DNA of 7,218 nucleotides from Nocardioidaceae bacterium (lineage in GTDB: Bacteria > Actinomycetota > Actinomycetes > Propionibacteriales > Nocardioidaceae): assembly GCA_013811715.1 (NCBI GenBank), contig JACCUS010000180.1, positions 1 through 7,218 on the forward strand. The letters run 5' to 3'. How positions within the stretch are numbered: the stretch's first letter is position 1; the number at the start of each line of letters is the position of its first letter. Position numbers and translations under genes: made by a program. Below are positions 1-5,376 of this stretch, in pieces. Below the pieces are notes generated by a model. The model did not search any database. It had not been told where the DNA came from and saw only the letters and a program-made list of their open reading frames with translations.

Positions 1-260
1 AGGTGCTGTGGGCCTACCTGCGCGACCTGTGCCAGACACCGGGCTTCGGTGACACCGTCAACCAGCGCCACGTCAAGAACCACTACTACCAGGTGCAGAG
101 CGATGTGAACCCGTCGAAGATCGTTCCAGTCGGGCCGGTTCTGGACTGGGATGCGCCGCACGGCCGCGAAGACCTCGGCGGCTCACCCTTCGGCGGCGGG
201 TCCGCCCCCACCACACAAAGCAACCTGTCCAGCTACCGCGTCGCTCCCGAGACCGACTGA
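1..260 (+). CDS. Glutathionyl/mycothiolyl-hydroquinone reductase (Xi-class GST), C-terminal fragment
   Basis: This is the 3' end of a gene that begins before the window; the frame is set by codons starting at base 3 and closes at TGA 258-260. About 85 residues are visible. The stretch YLRDLCQTPGFGDTV, followed by a HVKNHYY segment, NPSKIVPVGP and APHGREDLGG, is the conserved C-terminal signature of the Xi-class GST family (YqjG/PcpF-like). These cytosolic enzymes remove the thiol adduct from S-thiolated hydroquinones. Actinobacteria generally use mycothiol instead of glutathione, so the thiol partner here is probably mycothiol (inference). The N-terminal thioredoxin-like domain with the catalytic Cys lies outside the window and cannot be checked. 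The tail after GGSPFGGG is low-complexity and looks like a natural end. A hairpin terminator follows at once. Confidence 0.85.
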   Translation, partial: VLWAYLRDLCQTPGFGDTVNQRHVKNHYYQVQSDVNPSKIVPVGPVLDWDAPHGREDLGGSPFGGGSAPTTQSNLSSYRVAPETD

Positions 261-265
261 CGCCC

Positions 266-286
266 GGCCCGTTGGGCCTGTTCTTT
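266..286 (+). terminator. Rho-independent terminator of the hydroquinone reductase gene
   Basis: GGCCC (266-270), loop GTT, GGGCC (274-278) form a perfect 5-bp GC hairpin six bases after the stop codon, followed by TGTTCTTT. The T-rich tail is short but stands out against the local composition. It separates the reductase gene from pcm. Confidence 0.55.
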
Positions 287-339
287 CGGATCGCGGATCA
301 GCTTGACCGGTAGCAAGGAGACCTGACGTACATCGCGGG

Positions 340-345
340 TAGAGT
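340..345 (+). promoter_or_regulatory. Possible -10 element (TAGAGT) for pcm
   Basis: TAGAGT fits the actinobacterial TANNNT -10 pattern and lies 12 nt before the pcm ATG, which would give a leader of about five bases. No matching -35 hexamer is found 16-19 nt upstream; the TTGACC at 303-308 is too far away. This is a weak call from motif and position only. Confidence 0.25.
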
Positions 346-357
346 CGAGACTGACCC

Positions 358-927
358 ATGAGCATCGACAGCCGAGTCCGTGCCGCGTTCGCCGCCGTCA
401 GCCGCGAGGACTTCCTCCTCGAGGAGCAGCGCGGATACGTTGGCGACGACAGACCGCTCTCCATCGGCTTCCACCAGACCAACTCCCAGCCCACCACCGT
501 GCGGAACATGTTGGAGCTGCTCGACGTGCACACCGGGGACCGGGTCCTCGACGTCGGCAGCGGATCCGGCTGGACGACGGCCCTGCTCGGACAGCTCACC
601 GGCGAGACCGGTGAGGTGTGGGGCGTCGAGATCGTGCCGGAGCTGGCGGAGTGGGGACGGTCCAACGTCGAGCGCTACCCACTGACGTGGGTATCGGTGA
701 TCGCTGCTGACGCAGACGTGCTGGGCCTGCCGGCGCAAGCGCCGTACGACCGCATCCTCGTCTCAGCCGAGGCGTCCGAGCTGCCGGCAGATCTGGTCGA
801 CCAGCTCGCGACGGGGGGCCGGATGGTGATCCCCGTCCGGGGTCGGCTGTCGGTCGTGGATCGCCGGCCAGGCGGGCACGTGGACGTGCGGCGTGTGGGT
901 CACTACGCCTTCGTGCCACTCCGCTGA
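358..927 (+). CDS. pcm: Protein-L-isoaspartate O-methyltransferase
   Basis: The 189-residue cytosolic enzyme uses S-adenosylmethionine to methylate L-isoaspartyl residues in aged proteins and so starts their repair. Residues 15-21 (SREDFLL) and 31-45 (DRPLSIGF, then HQTNSQP) match the N-terminal PCMT region with its QTxSQP substrate-site motif. Residues 63-72 (VLDVGSGSGW) are SAM motif I, E91 in GVEI is the expected acidic ribose ligand, and YDRILVSAEA followed by GGRMVIPV (130-160) and the FVPL end match the family core. It is slightly shorter than the roughly 208-residue E. coli enzyme. The start is fixed by an in-frame TGA at 352-354 directly upstream. No Shine-Dalgarno lies at normal spacing; an AAGGAG at 315-320 is 37 nt away. 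It converges with the YbaK-like gene, leaving 45 bp between the stops. Confidence 0.93.
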   Translation: MSIDSRVRAAFAAVSREDFLLEEQRGYVGDDRPLSIGFHQTNSQPTTVRNMLELLDVHTGDRVLDVGSGSGWTTALLGQLTGETGEVWGVEIVPELAEWGRSNVERYPLTWVSVIAADADVLGLPAQAPYDRILVSAEASELPADLVDQLATGGRMVIPVRGRLSVVDRRPGGHVDVRRVGHYAFVPLR

Positions 928-972
928 TCTTGTCCCGCGGCCGCCGAGGCTGAGTCGGGCGTCGGCGCTCGG

Positions 973-1518
973 TTACCCCAGCCCCAGTCCGTCGACCACC
1001 TCGGCACTCGGAAGGTCGGCAAGGAGCTCGCCCGGCAGCAGCAGCTTGGAGCGTCGCACGCCGCTGCCGATGACGGCGACGGCGATCGCGGTGGCTTCGC
1101 CGGCAACGAGGAGCCGCCACGTGTCAGGCAGCCCCAGCGGGGTGATGCCGCCGTACTCCATCCTCGTCTCGGCAACCGCGCGGTCGGTGGTCAGGAACGA
1201 TGCCTTGCGGACGTCGAGGGTGCGCTTGACCCGGTTGTTGACGTCGGCCCTCGTGTCGGCCCGTACGACGCACGCCGCTACGCGTTCCTCCCCGCCTCGC
1301 CTGCCCGCCACCACCACACAGTTGGCCGAGGCGGTGAGTGGGATCGAGTACGCCTGCGTCAGCGCCGCGGTGTCGGCGAGCGCCGGGTCGATTTCGACGA
1401 CCGCCACCTGGTGACTGTGCTGCCACCTCCGCAACGCGGCGTACACGCTGCCGGCAAGCAGGTCGGGCCGATCGATCGCCGGCAGCGACGTCAGTGTGCC
1501 CAGCGTCGGCAGCGACAT
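973..1518 (-). CDS. YbaK/EbsC-family protein (aminoacyl-tRNA deacylase-like) lacking the usual lysine
   Basis: This 181-residue protein resembles YbaK/ProX trans-editing domains, which hydrolyse mischarged aminoacyl-tRNAs in the cytosol. Recognisable blocks are the central strand SANCVVVAGRRGGE (64-77), the segment around RKASF (104-108), EYGGITPLGLP (121-131) and GSGVRRSKLLLPG (151-163). In classical YbaK and ProXp-ala a lysine essential for deacylation sits in a VFKTL-type strand; the aligned position here is N66 in SANCVVV, and no other lysine is nearby. The same SANCVVV block is, from memory, typical of an actinobacterial subfamily, so the change is probably inherited and the reaction is uncertain. 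The frame stays open to 1647, but ATG 1518 is chosen because AAGGA (1530-1526) sits 7 nt before it and homology begins there. It starts 13 nt after the pentapeptide gene ends, so the two are probably cotranscribed. Confidence 0.85.
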   Translation of the reverse strand: MSLPTLGTLTSLPAIDRPDLLAGSVYAALRRWQHSHQVAVVEIDPALADTAALTQAYSIPLTASANCVVVAGRRGGEERVAACVVRADTRADVNNRVKRTLDVRKASFLTTDRAVAETRMEYGGITPLGLPDTWRLLVAGEATAIAVAVIGSGVRRSKLLLPGELLADLPSAEVVDGLGLG

Positions 1519-1531
1519 GGTTGCGTCCTTC

Positions 1532-2239
1532 TCACGTTTCCTCGGCGAAGTCCGCCGGGTCTGCGAGGGTGATCCCGAGTCCTTGGGCCATCGCGTGGGT
1601 GAACGCGACGGCGTCGACCGGGGAGCTGGTGGCGATGGACGCTCCACTGAGGCTGGTGATGCCCCGGATGCCGTCCCAGCTGCAGTCGACGAACACGGCG
1701 CCGCGCGCCTTCGCCTGCGAGAGCTCGACCTCGCCGAGGTCGCACCGGCGGAAGACCGCCCCGCGCAGGTCAGCGGAGACGAAGTCGGCTCGCTGGAGCC
1801 GACAGTCGACGAACTCGACGCCGCTGAAGGTCGCGAAGCGAAACGAGCTCAAGTCGACCAGGCAGTCCCGGAAGGACACGTGGCGCAGCTGCACGGCAGG
1901 GGCCACCAGGCCGGTCAGTCGCGAGCCCACGACCTCGACCCGGCTCATGGCGCCGTGGGAGAGCTCGACGTTGGCCAAGTCGCATCGTTCGAAGACCGAG
2001 TCGGTGATGTTCGCCTTCTCGAGCCGACTGCCCGCCAACCGGGTGCTGATGAGCCGGCAGGCGGCGATCTCGACGAGCCGTGCCTCTCGCCCGGTCAGGT
2101 CGGCGTCGTCGAACGCCAGCTCGCTCAGCAGCGCCTCCTCGACCAGGTCGTCGCGCGGCAGCACGGCCGGCGAGAGATCGACCGCGACGCGGGCGGCCAC
2201 CACCCGACGTACCTGCTGCGAGCCTCGTCTCGGGGGCAT
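1532..2239 (-). CDS. Pentapeptide-repeat protein
   Basis: The 235-residue protein has a pentapeptide-repeat domain over about residues 45-190, seen as degenerate A(D/N)LXX units such as ADLTG, CDLAN, CRLQR, ADFVS, ADLRG and CDLGE. Such domains fold into a right-handed quadrilateral beta-helix. Two blocks 80 residues apart are alike: VFERCDLANVELS (82-94) and VFRRCDLGEVELS (162-174), suggesting internal duplication. There is no signal peptide or membrane segment, so a cytosolic location is inferred. Some relatives (MfpA, Qnr) mimic DNA and protect gyrase, but nothing here assigns that role. The N-terminal 30 residues are basic and the C-terminal 45 are non-repetitive. The start ATG is 25 nt after the protease stop; a GAGGGGG (2258-2252) lies 12 nt upstream, rather far for a good ribosome site. 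It is the middle gene of a probable three-gene operon. Confidence 0.88.
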   Translation of the reverse strand: MPPRRGSQQVRRVVAARVAVDLSPAVLPRDDLVEEALLSELAFDDADLTGREARLVEIAACRLISTRLAGSRLEKANITDSVFERCDLANVELSHGAMSRVEVVGSRLTGLVAPAVQLRHVSFRDCLVDLSSFRFATFSGVEFVDCRLQRADFVSADLRGAVFRRCDLGEVELSQAKARGAVFVDCSWDGIRGITSLSGASIATSSPVDAVAFTHAMAQGLGITLADPADFAEET

Positions 2240-2264
2240 CGAGCGCGATGACCCCCTCGAGTCG

Positions 2265-3119
2265 TCAGTAGGTGGGGTCGGGCCCGTCGGGCGCCGTCGC
2301 GAGCGGCTTCCCGGCGATCTTCAGCATACGGGCGATCGTGGTGCCCGCGACATCGCCGGGGAGGTACTCCCCGCCTACGACGAGATGCGTCAGGTCTCCG
2401 GCCGCCCGGCCATTCGCCAACCGCACCGCTGAGCCGGAGTCACCCGGGCTCGCTGCGCCGACCCAGGCGAACGCGTCCCCGCCGTCGCCGTTGCCGCGGT
2501 AGACCACCACTCCGGCGCGTGGCGTGCCGCCGGTGCCGAGCACCAGGCCGTGGCCGGAGTGCTCGACGACGTCGCCTGGCTGCGGGCTGCCCGCGGCGGT
2601 GGGACCTCCGAAGTAGGCCATGGACGGGGTGACGAACTGCTCCATCGACGGGCGGACGTCGATCAGCGCGAAGTCGTTGCCTACTCCTCGGTCGACGCTC
2701 TTCACGGTCGTGCCGATGTTCATCAGCACGCCCGGCGCGGCCACGACCGTCACCTCGTCGCCGACGTCGGCGCAGTGGCCCGCGGTTCCGATGAAGTAGT
2801 CGCGTGCTGAACCGAACACGAAGTTCGCGGTGCAACCGGCCGGTGAGATGATCCACGAGCCTGGGCGGATGCCGGTGAACGCCAGTCCGCTTGTGGGGTA
2901 GTCCACGCCCTCGGGGATGGCGACGCCCTCTCCGCGATCAGCGGCTCGGAGGACGCGCGAGTGCAGCTGAGAGGTGTACCAGTCAGGCTGCGGCGCCTTG
3001 AGCTCGACGTACGACGTCTCGGTGACGGCGGGGATGTCACCCTCGACCGACGCTGACGCGGCCGGGGCGAGAAGCATGGCAGTCGCGAACACGGGAAGTA
3101 TGAGGCGGCGGATCCGCAC
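2265..3119 (-). CDS. Secreted trypsin-like serine protease (S1 family)
   Basis: The 284-residue protein begins with a signal peptide: basic MRIRR, a hydrophobic core to about residue 20 and an ASA cleavage site after A23, so it should be exported by Sec. The chymotrypsin-fold catalytic triad is complete: H115 in GTAGHC, D149 in NDFALIDV and S228 in GDSGSAV. C96 and C116 flank the histidine loop and probably form the standard disulfide. Residues 24 to about 80 precede the catalytic core and may be a short propeptide (inference). No C-terminal anchor or sorting signal is seen, so release into the medium or wall is likely. Substrate is unknown. The GTG start is supported by a strong Shine-Dalgarno. 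It is the first gene of the probable protease/pentapeptide/YbaK-like operon, with 25 nt to the next gene. I see no TANNNT element in the 129 bp upstream. Confidence 0.9.
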   Translation of the reverse strand: MRIRRLILPVFATAMLLAPAASASVEGDIPAVTETSYVELKAPQPDWYTSQLHSRVLRAADRGEGVAIPEGVDYPTSGLAFTGIRPGSWIISPAGCTANFVFGSARDYFIGTAGHCADVGDEVTVVAAPGVLMNIGTTVKSVDRGVGNDFALIDVRPSMEQFVTPSMAYFGGPTAAGSPQPGDVVEHSGHGLVLGTGGTPRAGVVVYRGNGDGGDAFAWVGAASPGDSGSAVRLANGRAAGDLTHLVVGGEYLPGDVAGTTIARMLKIAGKPLATAPDGPDPTY

Positions 3120-3125
3120 GGGGGT

Positions 3126-3132
3126 CTCCTTT
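3126..3132 (-). promoter_or_regulatory. Shine-Dalgarno fixing the protease GTG start
   Basis: Read on the minus strand, AAAGGAG lies 6 nt before GTG (3119-3117). It is the strongest ribosome-binding site in the window and, together with the signal peptide that begins there, decides the non-ATG start. Confidence 0.75.
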
Positions 3133-3248
3133 GGTCGTGGACTCTCCTGGGGAGCAACGACGTTGTCGCCCAGAGGTCACGCACGACATCGGGGCGTCGA
3201 GCACCTCGGCCCACGAACGTCTGATCTGGCACTGCGGGATCCGGCGGG

Positions 3249-3884
3249 CTACCGGACGCCGCGCGGGCGGAACTGGACGCTGATCCGCGGGCCCACCGGG
3301 CGGGTGGTCTTGAGGATGGCGTGCTCCCACGTGCGCTGGCACGAGCCGCCCATGACGATCAGGTCGCCGTGCCCCAGCGCGAAGCCCATCGACTCACCGC
3401 CTCCGCGCGGACGCAGCATGAGCCGACGCGCCGCTCCCAACGAGAGGATCGCCACCATCGTGTCCTCGTGCTTGCCCCGCCCGATCGTGTCGCCGTGCCA
3501 GGCGACGCTGTCGCGACCGTCTCGGTAGTAACACAGGCCGACGGTGCAGAACGGCTCCCCGAGATCGTCGCGGTAGTGCTCGCTGAGTGCCTGCTTGGCC
3601 TGTTCGAGAACCGCGTCAGGGAGTACTGCGCCCTCGCCGTACCAGCTCAGCAGCCGTGGCACGTCGACCTCCCGCGCGTACATCTGGCGGCGTTCCCCCC
3701 GCCACGGGACGGTGTCGACCAACCGGAGGAACAGCTCGTCGGAGCCGCTGACCCACCCCGGCAGGACGTCGACCCAAGCACCGCGGGTCAACTCCGTACG
3801 GCGCAACGACCGGGCCAGTGGACCGAGACCGGCCACGGCGACAGCCGCCTCCTCGAGCAGAGATGCCTGGAAGTGTGTCGTCAT
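3249..3884 (-). CDS. alkB: AlkB-type 2-oxoglutarate/Fe(II)-dependent dioxygenase
   Basis: This enzyme family oxidatively removes alkyl lesions such as 1-methyladenine and 3-methylcytosine from nucleic acids. In the 211-residue protein counted from ATG 3884, the iron ligands are H130 and D132 (AWHGDT) and H188 (WEHAI), and the 2-oxoglutarate-binding arginines are R200 and R206 in RISVQFR, close to the E. coli numbering of H131, D133, H187, R204 and R210. The preceding YYRDGRDSV motif is also conserved; HGD replaces the E. coli HAD. An alternative GTG start at 3893 would add three residues, but it overlaps the predicted -10 hexamer, so ATG 3884, at the expected transcription start, is preferred. 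The LexA-type box upstream implies SOS induction. It lies 61 bp after the P1 peptidase on the same strand with no clear terminator between, so readthrough is possible. Confidence 0.93.
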   Translation of the reverse strand: MTTHFQASLLEEAAVAVAGLGPLARSLRRTELTRGAWVDVLPGWVSGSDELFLRLVDTVPWRGERRQMYAREVDVPRLLSWYGEGAVLPDAVLEQAKQALSEHYRDDLGEPFCTVGLCYYRDGRDSVAWHGDTIGRGKHEDTMVAILSLGAARRLMLRPRGGGESMGFALGHGDLIVMGGSCQRTWEHAILKTTRPVGPRISVQFRPRGVR

Positions 3885-3891
3885 CTGATCC

Positions 3892-3920
3892 ACGATACGC
3901 TGACTCGAACATATGTTCTA
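3892..3920 (-). promoter_or_regulatory. alkB promoter, apparently leaderless
   Basis: On the minus strand, TAGAAC (3920-3915), a 17-nt spacer and TATCGT (3897-3892) make a plausible housekeeping promoter with a partial -35. Seven nt later comes ATG 3884, so transcription would begin at or next to the A of the start codon. The LexA box covers the -35 and the first part of the spacer. This is a prediction from spacing and motif only. Confidence 0.5.
3905..3920 (-). promoter_or_regulatory. LexA-binding SOS box upstream of alkB
   Basis: TCGAACATATGTTCTA on the plus strand contains the perfect 12-bp palindrome GAACATATGTTC and differs at one base from the actinobacterial SOS consensus TCGAAC-N4-GTTCGA. 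It also fits the Bacillus-type core CGAAC-RNRY-GTTC. It lies 20 bp before ATG 3884 and overlaps the predicted -35 and spacer, where a bound repressor would block RNA polymerase. The only gene starting next to it is alkB. Confidence 0.8.
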
Positions 3921-3945
3921 GCCCATTGGCGGGTTTGCTCCCTGC

Positions 3946-5061
3946 TCACCGGTTGAGCACTGCCACCAGCCGGTCGTGGTCTAGGGCGTGCGCGACGACG
4001 CCGTCTCGCCCGGTCATCGTCTCGGCGGCGACGAGCGCATTGAGGATTGCCTCCTCGGTCGCCTCGATGACCGCGTCGTAGACCGGGTCGATGTAGGCGC
4101 TGGAGAGCATCGTCAACGGCACGGTCGGACGCGCGCCAGCGCTGTAGTCGCCGCTGGGTAGGCCGCGGTTCCCGGTGGCGAAGGCGACGAATACGTCTCC
4201 GCTCCAGTGCTCACCCGTCCCGCCGACGCGCCCGACGCCGAGACCTGCCCGTTGAGCGACCCAGGCGCACTGGTGGGGCAGCAGCGGCGCGTCGGTCGCC
4301 ACCACCACGACGATCGAGCCCCCGCCCGAGCGGCCAGCGGGCAGCTCAGGTGGGGCGGGGGCGGGGATCACGTCGACGGGGACCGCTCTTCCCACCTCGA
4401 CCCCGTTGATCGTGAGCCGCTCGCGACGGCCGTGGTTGGCTTGGACGAGTACGCCGACCGTGTAGCCGTCAACGTCGTCGGCGAGTCGGCGGGACGCGGT
4501 CCCGATGCCGCCCTTGAAGCCGTGGCAGATCATCCCGGTGCCGCCGCCCACATTGCCCTCGGCCACCGGCCCGTCGGCCGCGCTTTGCAACGCCTCTCGG
4601 ACGTGTTCGGCACGGACGTGGCCGCCGTTGACGTCGCTCAGCAGCCCGTCGTACGTCTCGGCGACCACCGGGAGCCGCCAGAACAGGTCACTGGCCGGGC
4701 GCGCCTTCGCCTCCTCGGCGGCCAGCGCGTCGCGGACCGCGCCGACGGCGTGGGTCGACGTGATCGCCACCGGCGACAGCAGCAGACCGGAGTCGCGCAG
4801 CCAGGCCATGCCGGTGAGTTCGCCGTTCCCGTTCAGAGCGTGCGCGGCGGCGAAGGCGGGCTGCTCCCACGGCCGCTCGTGGCGCGGCACGATCACGGTC
4901 ACGCCGGTGCGGACCGGGCCCCGCCCGACGACCAGCGGCCCCTCCCCGTCGATGAGCGTCGCATGCCCCACCCGGACGCCGGGGACATCGGTGATCGCGT
5001 TGAGAAGTCCCGGCCGCCCCCGCCCGACGACGATGCCCAGGTCGCGCGCCCGCACGCTCAT
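3946..5061 (-). CDS. P1-family self-cleaving aminopeptidase (DmpA/BapA-like)
   Basis: The 371-residue protein matches the P1/S58 peptidase family, N-terminal nucleophile hydrolases including DmpA (L-aminopeptidase/D-esterase) and beta-peptidyl aminopeptidases. These precursors cut themselves before a serine that becomes the N-terminal nucleophile of the beta chain. Here the site is G248-S249 in GGGS followed by IVVVVATDAPLLP, giving chains of about 248 and 123 residues, almost identical to DmpA (375 residues, Ser250). Other family blocks are ITDVPGVRVGHAT (23-35), the GNVGGGTGM loop (169-177) and KGGIGTASR (183-191). No signal peptide is present, so it is probably cytosolic; the preferred substrate cannot be read from the sequence. 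AGAGGA (5074-5069) lies 7 nt before the ATG and supports the start. The leader upstream can fold into hairpins, one touching the ribosome site. Confidence 0.92.
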   Translation of the reverse strand: MSVRARDLGIVVGRGRPGLLNAITDVPGVRVGHATLIDGEGPLVVGRGPVRTGVTVIVPRHERPWEQPAFAAAHALNGNGELTGMAWLRDSGLLLSPVAITSTHAVGAVRDALAAEEAKARPASDLFWRLPVVAETYDGLLSDVNGGHVRAEHVREALQSAADGPVAEGNVGGGTGMICHGFKGGIGTASRRLADDVDGYTVGVLVQANHGRRERLTINGVEVGRAVPVDVIPAPAPPELPAGRSGGGSIVVVVATDAPLLPHQCAWVAQRAGLGVGRVGGTGEHWSGDVFVAFATGNRGLPSGDYSAGARPTVPLTMLSSAYIDPVYDAVIEATEEAILNALVAAETMTGRDGVVAHALDHDRLVAVLNR

Positions 5062-5071
5062 GGCTCGTTCC

Positions 5072-5118
5072 TCTCTGCACAGAGATCAGACGCTCAGCCG
5101 GTCAGAGCGGGCCGAGCG
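5072..5118 (-). promoter_or_regulatory. Structured 5' leader of the P1 peptidase (two inverted repeats)
   Basis: Two inverted repeats lie just upstream of the peptidase. The distal one pairs 5118-5110 with 5099-5091: on the minus-strand transcript CGCUCGGCC and GGCUGAGCG make nine pairs with one G.U, around a 10-nt loop. The proximal one (5085-5072) is the palindrome TCTCTG-TG-CAGAGA, whose second arm merges into the AGAGAGGA ribosome site. They could be operator half-sites or RNA hairpins that limit ribosome access; the sequence does not decide between these. Confidence 0.35.
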
Positions 5119-5147
5119 CCTCATCTTTCCATGGGTCCGACGCCGCC

Positions 5148-5194
5148 TGTTACGAATCGCGGCCATCGGCTTGTTATGAGTCGCGGCCATCGGC
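5148..5194. repeat. Tandem direct repeat, two 23-nt copies at 24-nt period
   Basis: Copies at 5148-5170 and 5172-5194 agree at 21 of 23 positions and share the 14-nt core TCGCGGCCATCGGC (5157-5170, 5181-5194). One base separates them. They lie in non-coding DNA about 90-130 bp upstream of the P1 peptidase start and may be paired regulator sites or a slippage duplication. Confidence 0.7.
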
Positions 5195-5230
5195 GCGGGC
5201 CAGCACAGTCAACGGCGCTCGGACGCGATT

Positions 5231-5362
5231 GATTCCTCTGCCCCGTTGATTCGTCTGGCCATTCGAGGAGGCTCTCAGCGACAGCGATCCAGACGAGTCT
5301 CAACGCAGGCGATTCGTCTGGGCTCTTGAGGGCTCCTGCGGCGGCAGCTTCGCAGACGAATC
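5231..5362. repeat. Cluster of five GATTCGTCTGG elements forming two stem-loop units
   Basis: Copies are: A 5231-5240 (+, GATTCCTCTG, one change), B 5248-5258 (+, exact), C 5289-5299 (-, GACTCGTCTGG, one change), D 5311-5321 (+, exact), E 5353-5362 (-, exact over 10 bases). B pairs with C and D with E in inverted orientation, giving 10-11 bp stems with loops of about 30-32 nt; the two units lie about 63 nt apart and their loops are also partly alike, suggesting duplication. Unit D-E starts 14 nt after the DUF4446 stop. No T-tract follows, so a simple terminator is not clearly indicated. With the preceding tandem repeat this accounts for most of the gene-free 5062-5376 stretch. Confidence 0.75.
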
Positions 5363-5376
5363 GGGGACAACGCGGG

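Noticed and set aside
315..361. AAGGAG followed by a 12-codon CTG-started frame whose TGA overlaps the pcm ATG
   Set aside because: CTG lies only 2 nt after the AAGGAG and no other start codon exists in the frame, so a translated leader peptide is not credible.
183..738. Minus-strand open frames opposite pcm (183-665 and 298-738)
   Set aside because: The plus-strand methyltransferase motifs are clear, and these frames have no recognisable motif.
928..972. Bidirectional terminator between pcm and the YbaK-like gene
   Set aside because: Only short 4-5 bp GC-rich pairings can be drawn, such as CCGAG 944-948 with CTCGG 968-972, and there is no T-tract on either strand.
1338..2432. Long plus-strand open frames (also 1496-2251) opposite the pentapeptide and YbaK-like genes
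   Set aside because: They are antisense to well-supported genes, have biased Arg/Ser/Pro or Asp/Val/Gly composition typical of GC-rich shadow frames, and match no family I know.
3155..3165. CAACG-A-CGTTG palindrome upstream of the protease as an operator
   Set aside because: A single 5-bp-arm palindrome without a nearby promoter or second copy is within what chance gives in GC-rich DNA.
4207..5232. A 341-codon plus-strand open frame opposite the P1 peptidase
   Set aside because: The minus-strand frame carries the complete P1 family motifs; the plus-strand product is compositionally biased and has no recognisable domain.
5231..5362. The GATTCGTCTGG cluster as a CRISPR array
   Set aside because: Copies are only 10-11 nt, occur in both orientations and have unequal spacing; no cas genes are present.
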